Shown piece by piece: positions 57,471 to 64,000 of a DNA stretch of 64,000 bases. The translations under genes and the position numbers were made by a program. Below the pieces are notes generated by a model. That model ran no database searches. It saw only the letters and a list, made by a program, of their open reading frames with translations, and was not told the DNA's origin. Source of the stretch: Bacteroidota bacterium (GTDB lineage Bacteria > Bacteroidota > Bacteroidia > 2-12-FULL-35-15); assembly GCA_016707685.1 (NCBI GenBank), contig JADJHE010000005.1:124001-188000 (forward strand), read 5' to 3'. The first letter of the stretch is position 1, and each line of letters opens with the position of its first letter.

Positions 57471-59846
57471 CTAATTACGTAATATTTTACCACCTGTAAT
57501 AATTGACTGTAATCTTTCTAATGTTTTGCGTTCACCACATAAACTCAAAAATGCTTCACGTTCTAAATCCAATAAGTATTGTTCGCTTACTAATGTTGGA
57601 GCTGATAAATCGCCACCACATAAAACATACGCTAATTTCTGAGAAATTTTAACATCGTGTTCACTGATATAATTTCCTACTTGCATTGAATTAGCACCTA
57701 AATACGCTAAGCCTAAGGCTTGTTTACCAAGTACACGAATATCTTTGCGAGGTGTTGGTTTTGTATAACCAGCTTCGGCTAACTCAATACAATTTAATTT
57801 TGCTTCGGCTAATAAACGATTACGTGAAATAACTACTACATCTTTTCCTTTTCTTAAATAACCTAAGTCGAATGCTTCGTAAGCCGATGTTCCAACTTTT
57901 GCTTGACCAATCGTTAAGAAACGATCACGGAAATTATTTAATTCAATATCGCCTTCCTGTAACTCATCCGACAAACGAACAGCGAACTCTTTGGTTCCAC
58001 CACCGCCTGGGATTAAACCTACTCCAAATTCTACCAATCCCATATAGGTTTCTGCATGAGCAACAACTCTATCCGAGTGCATACTCATTTCGCAAGCACC
58101 ACCCAAGGCTAAATTGTGAGGAGCCACCACAACTGGTATCGAAGAATAACGAACACGCATCATGGTATTTTGGAAAGTTTTAATCGCGAAGTTTAATTCG
58201 TCATACTCCTGCTCTACTGCCATCATGAAAATCATTCCAACATTTGCACCAGCACTAAAATTAGCTCCTTCATTTGAAATTACTAATCCTCTAAAATCTT
58301 TTTCTGCAATTTCAATTGCTTTGTTGATTCCTTCAATTACTTCTCCACCAATGGAATTCATTTTTGTATTCCATTCTAAATTCACAATTCCATCTCCAAT
58401 ATCAGTAAGTGTAGCACCACTGTTTTTCCATACTGTTTTTGTTGGACGAATATTATCTAATAAAATAAAGGATTCAGTTCCAGGAATAACTTTGTATGAT
58501 TTGGAAGGTATGTCATAATATTTACGGCTGCCATTTTCTACTTTATAAAAAGAGGTAGCACCACTAGCAAGCATATCATTAATCCATTGAGCAGGTTTAC
58601 TACCTGCAGCTTCCATTGCTTTTACAGTTTCAGCAATTCCTAATGCATCCCAGTATTCGAACGGACCTAAATCCCAACCGAAACCAGCTTTCATTGCATC
58701 ATCAATTTTGAAAAGTTCGTCTGTAATTTCAGGAATACGATTGCTCACATAAGCAAACAAACCATAGAAAGTAGCACGGTAAAATTCTCCAGCTTTATCA
58801 GTTCCGGCAGCCAATACTTTTACACGTTCGCGTAAATTGTCAATTGTTTTTGTTTTTTCTAAAGTTGCAAATTTTGCTTTTACAGACGGTTTGTATTCCA
58901 AGGTTTTTAAATCCAAGGAATGAATTTCTGATTTACCATTCGCACCTTTTACCTTTTTGAAAAACCCTTGTTCTGTTTTACTTCCCAACCATTTATTCTC
59001 AACCATTTTTGCAACATAAGCAGGAAGTTTAAAATATTCTTTTGCTTCATCGTTCGGAACACCAGCAGCTAATCCATTCGCAACATGCACCAAGGTATCT
59101 AAACCAACCACATCACAAGTACGGAAAGTAGCCGATTTTGGTCGACCTAAAACTGGTCCAGTTAATTTATCAACTTCATCAACGGTTAATCCCATTTTTT
59201 CGACCATGTGGAATAAACTCATGATCCCAAATACACCAATACGATTCGCAATAAATGCAGGTGTATCTTTACACAATACCATTGTTTTACCTAAATACAA
59301 CTCACCGTATTTCATCATAAAATCGATTACTTCCGGAGATGTTTTAGGAGTTGGAATAATTTCCAATAATTTTAAATAACGTGGAGGATTAAAGAAATGC
59401 GTTCCACAGAAGTGTTTTTGAAAATCTTCACTACGACCTTCATTCATTAAATGAATAGGAATACCAGAAGTATTAGAAGAAATCAATGTTCCTGGCTTAC
59501 GATATTTTTCAACATTTTCGAATACTTGTTTTTTGATATCCAAACGCTCAATGACTACTTCAATGATCCAATCACAAGTAGCAATGTCTTTCATGTTATC
59601 ATCAAAATTCCCAGTAACAATTCGTTTCGCAAATGTTTTGCGATAGATTGGAGAAGGATTTGATTTTAAGGCAAATGCCAAAGCATCATCGACAATTTTA
59701 TTGCGTGATTTTTTATCTGCTCCAGCATCTTTAGGAACAATGTCGAGTAATATTACTTCAACACCAATGTTTGCAAAATGGCAGGCAATGCGACTCCCCA
59801 TTACGCCCGAACCTAAAATTGCAACTTTTTTTATGCTTCTATTCAT
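57471..59846 (-). CDS. fadN: 3-hydroxyacyl-CoA dehydrogenase / enoyl-CoA hydratase, FadN type
   Basis: A 791-residue bifunctional enzyme with the dehydrogenase first: NAD-binding GSGVMG at residues 12-17, then HFFNPPRYLKLLEIIP and DTPAFIANRIGVFG; the enoyl-CoA hydratase half is C-terminal (SNEGANFSAGANVGMIFMMA; ALGGACEMSMHSDRVVAHAE). This order is that of B. subtilis FadN (789 residues), not E. coli FadB. It carries out the middle two steps of beta-oxidation. Second gene of the MarR-fadN-(IVS)-fadA-fadE operon, 5 bases after the marR gene. Intact. Confidence 0.94.
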   Translation of the reverse strand: MNRSIKKVAILGSGVMGSRIACHFANIGVEVILLDIVPKDAGADKKSRNKIVDDALAFALKSNPSPIYRKTFAKRIVTGNFDDNMKDIATCDWIIEVVIERLDIKKQVFENVEKYRKPGTLISSNTSGIPIHLMNEGRSEDFQKHFCGTHFFNPPRYLKLLEIIPTPKTSPEVIDFMMKYGELYLGKTMVLCKDTPAFIANRIGVFGIMSLFHMVEKMGLTVDEVDKLTGPVLGRPKSATFRTCDVVGLDTLVHVANGLAAGVPNDEAKEYFKLPAYVAKMVENKWLGSKTEQGFFKKVKGANGKSEIHSLDLKTLEYKPSVKAKFATLEKTKTIDNLRERVKVLAAGTDKAGEFYRATFYGLFAYVSNRIPEITDELFKIDDAMKAGFGWDLGPFEYWDALGIAETVKAMEAAGSKPAQWINDMLASGATSFYKVENGSRKYYDIPSKSYKVIPGTESFILLDNIRPTKTVWKNSGATLTDIGDGIVNLEWNTKMNSIGGEVIEGINKAIEIAEKDFRGLVISNEGANFSAGANVGMIFMMAVEQEYDELNFAIKTFQNTMMRVRYSSIPVVVAPHNLALGGACEMSMHSDRVVAHAETYMGLVEFGVGLIPGGGGTKEFAVRLSDELQEGDIELNNFRDRFLTIGQAKVGTSAYEAFDLGYLRKGKDVVVISRNRLLAEAKLNCIELAEAGYTKPTPRKDIRVLGKQALGLAYLGANSMQVGNYISEHDVKISQKLAYVLCGGDLSAPTLVSEQYLLDLEREAFLSLCGERKTLERLQSIITGGKILRN

Positions 59847-59851
59847 AGTTA

Positions 59852-60301
59852 CTATTGTTTAATCAGTTTATTACGTTCTTCTGCTAATTGTATAATTTCA
59901 TTGATCGTTTTTAAGAAATCATCAATTTTGGTTTTACCCAATTTTGTTTCAATTTCTGTATTAAAATTACGAACGATATTTTTTGCAAGTTCTTTATTTT
60001 CTTTCCCTTTTTGCGTTAAGAGAATCTTAACTTTTCGTTTATCAGCCTTATCCGCTTTTCGAACAATTTGTTTGTCGTCCTCCAAGGTTTTAATAATGCG
60101 CGATAAGGAAGTGCTTTCCATTCCTAATTTAGGAGCAATGTCGGAAGCGTATGATCCTTCATGACTATCGATGTTCAATAAAAAATGTCCAATAGCAATG
60201 CTACCACCATACTGTGCAGCTTCTGCATTGTACATGCGGCTAATAATTTGCCAAGCTGACTTTAATTTTGAATCAATTGTTTCGGTATGCTGTTTTGCCA
60301 T
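59852..60301 (-). CDS. MarR-family regulator of the fad operon
   Basis: A 149-residue winged-helix regulator (HTETIDSKLKSAWQIISRMY; SYASDIAPKLGMESTSLSRI; LTQKGKENKEL). An ATG at 60328 would add nine residues, but MAKQHTETIDSKL at 60301 is the more likely start. It is 5 bases upstream of fadN and should control the operon, plausibly through an acyl-CoA ligand. A 19-base-arm palindrome covers the promoter upstream (60319-60358). Confidence 0.9.
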   Translation of the reverse strand: MAKQHTETIDSKLKSAWQIISRMYNAEAAQYGGSIAIGHFLLNIDSHEGSYASDIAPKLGMESTSLSRIIKTLEDDKQIVRKADKADKRKVKILLTQKGKENKELAKNIVRNFNTEIETKLGKTKIDDFLKTINEIIQLAEERNKLIKQ

Positions 60302-60308
60302 AACTACA

Positions 60309-60358
60309 CAAACATATAAAAAAAACATTTATTATGCAAGCATAATAAATGTTTTTTT
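60309..60358 (-). promoter_or_regulatory. Promoter and overlapping palindrome of the MarR-fad operon
   Basis: On the minus strand a -7 box TATGTTTG (60316-60309) is preceded by 20 bases and then TTG (60339-60337), fitting a Bacteroidota -33/-7 promoter. A perfect palindrome with 19-base arms (60319-60337 and 60340-60358; core ATTATGC/GCATAAT) lies over the -33 element and spacer. A dyad in the promoter is the expected position of a MarR operator. It could instead act as an AT-rich terminator for the gene ending at 60388. Confidence 0.55.
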
Positions 60359-60387
60359 ATGATTTTTATCAGGAAATTAAAAAAAAT

Positions 60388-62334
60388 CTACTTTTTGATG
60401 GATGCAGCCTTATTTAGGAAAATCTGAGCATTGGCTTCATCCCCAAGGTTACGGTATGTTAAACCAATGAATTGGTAGGCCGACTTGTAGTTTTTGTCCA
60501 CCTCAGTTGCAGCTTTAAAGCTTTCAATGGCTTTCACAAACATTTTATTGGCATTCTCCATGTCTTTTTGGGCTTTATAAGATTCACCCATGGCTCCATA
60601 AGCACTTCCTAAATTGCATCGAGCTTCTGCATCGTACTTATTAATTTCTATTGCTTTCTGAAATGCTTTTGCTGCTTCTGGGAAATTTCCAATCGAAAAC
60701 AAACATGTTCCCACATTGTTATGATACATTCCTTTATCGGGATTCATTTCCATTGCTCGACTATAACTCTTGAATGCGGCTTCGTAATTTTTTTGCTCAT
60801 AATAGATCTTACCAGCTACATTATGTCCATCTGGAAATAATTCATACAACTTCAAGGCTTTTTCAATGTTCTTTTGAGCAGTCATTAAACGGTATTCGCG
60901 CTCTTGCGGACTAGCTACTGCAAGTGTATCTTTATTCACCATGTGGTTGGCATGGTAAAACAACATGTGCGCACTATTGGGTACTGTTTGGATGTCTTTT
61001 CCAAACAAAGTGGTATCCGACTTCCAATCTTTATTTCTAGCGTATGATTTAACACTGTACACCACAATTAGTAAAAGACAAACAGCCATTACATTTTTAG
61101 TACCTGTAAAGGATAAAAATGACTTTGCGGATGCATTCAACCAATCGCTTTTAAACAATTTGCTTAATAGATAAACCAAAGCAATGCAAAAGGCAATGGA
61201 AGGGAAAAACAACAAACGTTCCGCCAAATGGGTACCTATTAACATAAAAATATTCGATGCCAAAGCCATGCTTATTAAATAGAAAAATATGCAAAATGAT
61301 AAAATGTGTTTTTGTTTTAGTTTTTTGATTGCATAAATCAAAATGAAAACATGAAATGCCAATACCAGCAATAATCCTATATTTCCCAATGAAGTAACAA
61401 CTGGAATGGTATCAAACGAATAATCGCAGGATAAAGGATGTGGGAAAATCAAGAGCAAAAAGTAAATCCCCATAATGTAAATTGCCGTAAGCTTTTGGTG
61501 CGCCACATTACTTGTATACAATATTGAGTTATCAATCACTGGAATATTTTTAATTCCCAGACTACCAATGATGCTAATGTGCATTACAATGTATACTAAA
61601 GCAACGCCAGCTATTGCAGCTGAAATTTTAAAAAGCTGCTTTGAAGCATTCTCCTTGAAAAAATAAATAAACAATGGAACCAATGCAACGTACACAATTG
61701 CAGATGCTTTAGAAGTAAACCAAAAAAAGGCGACTAATGCTAAAACGAAATGTAGTGTTTTCGAACTTTTCAAATACGATGAAATTGCTAATAAAGAAAG
61801 TAACAAAAAAATCATGCTTAGAATTTCATCTCTACTTTTAATATTTGCTACTACCTCGGTATGGATTGGATGTGCAGCAAAAAGCATCACTACTAAAAAT
61901 AAAAAATAGACATTTATTTTTGTGTACCGAATCAATACAAAAAACAACAAAACACATCCAAGTGCATACAACAAAACATTAACAAAATGATGAAAGTGTG
62001 GATTGTCGGGCGACAATTGCCATTCAATCGCAAACATGGCTTTACTTAACGGACGATACAAATTGCTCTCATTGTTTGCATACCCTTCGCGATAACTGGA
62101 TGAAAAAATTTCCTTTAAGGCTTTTGTTCCTTGTTGTGTTAATTGATTTTCTTTGATAATAGAGTAATCATCCAATACAAAGCCATGATTTAATGTATTT
62201 GCATACAATACAAATGCAAAGAGTGCAATTACAAAAGATAATCGGTAAAGCAATTTTTTATCCAACTCAACAGCTACCGAACTGCCTGTGAGTTTTGCTT
62301 TTTTAGGTGGATTGCTCGTTTTTTTGGATGACAT
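60388..62334 (-). CDS. TMTC-like membrane protein with C-terminal TPRs
   Basis: A 648-residue protein. Residues about 30-430 contain 10-11 membrane helices with a first-loop acidic motif FVLDDYSIIKEN and HPIHTEVVANIKSRDEILSM, both typical of TMTC-type GT-C glycosyltransferases; residues about 450-645 contain at least four TPRs (AFKSYSRAMEMNPDKGMYHN; AAKAFQKAIEINKYDAEARC; AIESFKAATEVDKNYKSAYQ). Protein O-mannosylation or a related lipid-sugar transfer is plausible by analogy only. It follows the methyltransferase gene by 13 bases. Confidence 0.75.
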   Translation of the reverse strand: MSSKKTSNPPKKAKLTGSSVAVELDKKLLYRLSFVIALFAFVLYANTLNHGFVLDDYSIIKENQLTQQGTKALKEIFSSSYREGYANNESNLYRPLSKAMFAIEWQLSPDNPHFHHFVNVLLYALGCVLLFFVLIRYTKINVYFLFLVVMLFAAHPIHTEVVANIKSRDEILSMIFLLLSLLAISSYLKSSKTLHFVLALVAFFWFTSKASAIVYVALVPLFIYFFKENASKQLFKISAAIAGVALVYIVMHISIIGSLGIKNIPVIDNSILYTSNVAHQKLTAIYIMGIYFLLLIFPHPLSCDYSFDTIPVVTSLGNIGLLLVLAFHVFILIYAIKKLKQKHILSFCIFFYLISMALASNIFMLIGTHLAERLLFFPSIAFCIALVYLLSKLFKSDWLNASAKSFLSFTGTKNVMAVCLLLIVVYSVKSYARNKDWKSDTTLFGKDIQTVPNSAHMLFYHANHMVNKDTLAVASPQEREYRLMTAQKNIEKALKLYELFPDGHNVAGKIYYEQKNYEAAFKSYSRAMEMNPDKGMYHNNVGTCLFSIGNFPEAAKAFQKAIEINKYDAEARCNLGSAYGAMGESYKAQKDMENANKMFVKAIESFKAATEVDKNYKSAYQFIGLTYRNLGDEANAQIFLNKAASIKK

Positions 62335-62347
62335 CGTATTTAAAAGA

Positions 62348-63136
62348 TTATTTACTTTCTATTAAATAATACACACAAGTGGTTACATAATTTCTGAAAT
62401 AAGGAATATTTCTGACAATGAAATTTTGCTTCAGCGGACGCAAATTAAATTTGAATGTATAGATAGGATTCAATAAATAATGAATCTTATGAATGGTATT
62501 ATAACCTGCCGACTCAACAATACGTTCAAAACGTTCAATTGAAATGCCCGTTTCTTTTATTTCAATAAAATCTTCCGATTTTTCATTAAATGCACGCAAC
62601 AAAAATTCATAAATTCCAAATGGCAATAAGTGCACATATGGGAAACGAGAAAGGAATTTACTTTTACAAACTTGCTGATGTCCTCCAAATGGCATTTGCC
62701 AAGGTGGAAATCCAAAAAAGATAACTCCCTTCGGTTTTAAAAAAAAAAGTTGCAATTCTTTTAATAGTTTTTCTTGGTTGTGAATATGCTCAATCACATC
62801 TTTTAAGATAATGATATCGACTTTACCGCCCAAATCATTTTCAACATCTATTTTATAGATATCCCGATTGATTACTAAGGCCTTTTTATCCTGAATCTCT
62901 TGTTCATAAAAGTGCTTAAAATATTCGTACTTCGACTCATTTAATTCAACGCCTATAACATTACAACCTTTGTTCAAAAAGGGTTTTAAAACACCACCTT
63001 CGCCACAGCCAATTTCCAGAACACGCATTCCTGCATCAACTTTTCTTTTTGCCTCTATGAACGGTAAAATATAGCGTTCCGAGTTAATTGCTTGGTGATT
63101 AAAATAAACTTCTTTGTTTTTATGAAATTCGAACAT
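62348..63136 (-). CDS. Class I SAM-dependent methyltransferase
   Basis: A 262-residue Rossmann methyltransferase with motif I VLEIGCGEGGVLKPF near residues 39-53, motif II acidic residue in VIGVELNESKYEYF and motif IV IIILKDVIEHIHNQEKLL. A C-terminal hydrophobic tail may peripherally attach it to the membrane. Substrate unknown; the operon with a TMTC-like protein hints at a glycolipid or cell-surface sugar, by inference. Intact. Confidence 0.9.
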   Translation of the reverse strand: MFEFHKNKEVYFNHQAINSERYILPFIEAKRKVDAGMRVLEIGCGEGGVLKPFLNKGCNVIGVELNESKYEYFKHFYEQEIQDKKALVINRDIYKIDVENDLGGKVDIIILKDVIEHIHNQEKLLKELQLFFLKPKGVIFFGFPPWQMPFGGHQQVCKSKFLSRFPYVHLLPFGIYEFLLRAFNEKSEDFIEIKETGISIERFERIVESAGYNTIHKIHYLLNPIYTFKFNLRPLKQNFIVRNIPYFRNYVTTCVYYLIESK

Positions 63137-63199
63137 GTTCTCTCAATTCTGGTATTTAGACAAATATAACAATTTCCGCATGTATTCAAATACTCCCAA

Positions 63200-63424
63200 C
63201 TAAGCAATAATCTCTTGCACTCGACCAATCTGGTAGGAATCCAATTGTACTTTAATTCCTCTTGAATGAAAAGCACTGCTGGTAAGTATTGCATGCACTT
63301 TCCCTCTTGTTCGTTTTCCCGTTCGTTGATCTTTTTTTAAGACGATATCAACCTCTAGCCCAAGTTTAATGTTGACTCTAAACATATTGGGCGTTTTTTC
63401 TACTTGTAAATTCATTGATGGCAT
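63200..63424 (-). CDS. YwbE-like (DUF2196) small protein
   Basis: About 74 residues. The body IKLGLEVDIVLKKDQRTGKR, TRGKVHAILTSS and IGRVQEII matches the YwbE family, which is found in many bacteria and has an unknown function; the sequence resembles an OB/SH3-like small beta barrel. Start codon is not certain: the frame is open to 63454, and MNLQVEK or MFRVNIKLG are alternatives. Divergent from the PorE-like gene. Confidence 0.85.
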   Translation of the reverse strand: MPSMNLQVEKTPNMFRVNIKLGLEVDIVLKKDQRTGKRTRGKVHAILTSSAFHSRGIKVQLDSYQIGRVQEIIA

Positions 63425-63474
63425 ATCACAAAAATACTTAAATTTGAATACCACATCCTAAAACTACTGGAAGT

Positions 63475-64000
63475 ATGAAAAAAATACTGTTCTCTTTGAT
63501 TTTATGTTTCTTTTTCATCAATTCATTTGCCCAAGGCAATATGAAAACCCGAAAATGGAGAAGTACGGAATTAGATTCACTTACAAAAGCACAAGGTTTA
63601 TTTGAAGAAGAAAATTTTGTAATGGCACTTCCTATCTTTGAAGCTCTACATAACAGCCATCCAAAAGAACTTTACCTTGGTTATGTTTTTGGTATTTGTG
63701 GCTTGTATAGAAGCGACATGCACGAAAAGTCGATGGAACTATTGAGTGATGTATATGAAAAAAACAAAAAAGCTGCTGACATCGAGTATGATTTGTCACG
63801 CGCATATCACTATAACTATAAATTTGATGAAGCCATTTTACTTCTTGAAAAATATTTAAAAAATAAAAAGCTAACAGAATTACAACGTAAAAATGGAGAA
63901 CAACTAATTAACTATTGTAACAATGCAAAATTATTAGTTGCAGCACCCGTTGATGCTAAGATTGAAAACATTGGAGATGTTGTAAATACAGTTGCATCTG
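63475..64000 (+). CDS. PorE/OmpA-like TPR protein, 5' part only
   Basis: Partial: runs off the right end at 64000. Signal peptide (MKKILFSLILCFFFINSFAQ), then TPR-like helices (TKAQGLFEEENFVMALPIFE; KSMELLSDVYEKNKKAADIE) and the start of a segment PVDAKIENIGDVVNTVAS, which in Bacteroidota precedes a WD40/PD40 propeller and an OmpA domain. This arrangement is that of PorE, a T9SS peptidoglycan-binding component. Its presence fits the T9SS cargo protease at 23927. Only the first 175 residues can be read, so PorE identity is tentative. Confidence 0.6.
   Translation, partial: MKKILFSLILCFFFINSFAQGNMKTRKWRSTELDSLTKAQGLFEEENFVMALPIFEALHNSHPKELYLGYVFGICGLYRSDMHEKSMELLSDVYEKNKKAADIEYDLSRAYHYNYKFDEAILLLEKYLKNKKLTELQRKNGEQLINYCNNAKLLVAAPVDAKIENIGDVVNTVAS

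Noticed and set aside
1..64000. tRNA genes, CRISPR repeats, insertion sequences, prophage or integrative elements
   Set aside because: No cloverleaf-like segment, regular spaced repeat, transposase, integrase or phage structural gene was found by eye; absence without a tool is not absolute.

Overview
The window is chromosomal DNA from a low-GC (about one third G+C) member of the Bacteroidota, most like an environmental or uncultured Flavobacteriia/Sphingobacteriia-type lineage. Evidence for this: a secreted M43 protease with a type IX secretion (T9SS) C-terminal sorting domain, a partial PorE-like TPR protein at the right edge, GldA, PadR-PspC and DUF2911 genes, fused alpha/beta E1 dehydrogenases, and several promoter-like boxes of the Bacteroidota form TAnnTTTG. 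No rRNA, tRNA, CRISPR array, insertion sequence, phage gene or integrase was seen, and no gap longer than about 300 bases lacks a gene.

Layout. 0-4.3 kb: TerC-type membrane protein, PadR regulator with a PspC stress-type membrane protein, small secreted proteins. 4.4-10.4 kb: a fused 2-oxo-acid dehydrogenase E1, murQ, pruA and small unknowns. 10.4-16.9 kb (all minus strand): a secreted unknown, a three-gene cassette (flavin halogenase-like enzyme, unknown 132-residue protein, BtrH-like protein), a short DUF1456 protein and a second fused E1. 17.1-29 kb: DUF2911 protein, a PIG-L deacetylase / 39-residue membrane protein / sodium:solute symporter operon, a TerB-J-domain co-chaperone, the T9SS metalloprotease, a rhomboid protease and an Uup-like ABC-F ATPase. 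29-36.5 kb: ABM-fold protein, SAM hydroxide adenosyltransferase, PhoH, purC, a tandem cold-shock-like protein, a TPR/SpoIIE phosphatase and an oligopeptide-binding lipoprotein. 36.5-41.7 kb: the mutL-rhomboid-rhomboid-exonuclease/phosphatase operon. 41.9-53.9 kb: NagZ-like glycosidase fused to a serine hydrolase, metK, M13 peptidase, gldA, rsgA, dtd, an ABC permease and ogt. 54-60.3 kb: a fatty-acid beta-oxidation operon of fadN-fadA-fadE type behind a MarR regulator. 60.4-64 kb: a TMTC-like membrane TPR protein, a methyltransferase, a YwbE-like protein and the partial PorE-like gene.

The dominant oddity is that 20 of about 55 genes are interrupted, by roughly 31 single-base frame changes and three in-frame stops. 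In nearly every case the downstream frame continues the same protein family without loss, often next to a homopolymer. I read these as unpolished long-read assembly errors, not gene decay or recoding, and I list such genes as one CDS spanning both frames with the break site stated. They cluster most heavily at 19.4-28.8 kb.

Biologically, the genes suggest a heterotrophic, protein- and fatty-acid-using bacterium: T9SS protease, M13 peptidase and oligopeptide-binding lipoprotein, proline catabolism (pruA), beta-oxidation, oxo-acid dehydrogenases, and wall recycling (NagZ-like fusion plus murQ). The items most likely to be under-described are the 39-residue membrane protein coupled to the symporter, the halogenase-like/BtrH cassette, the tandem cold-shock-like protein with its 5' inverted repeat, and the palindrome lying over the MarR promoter.
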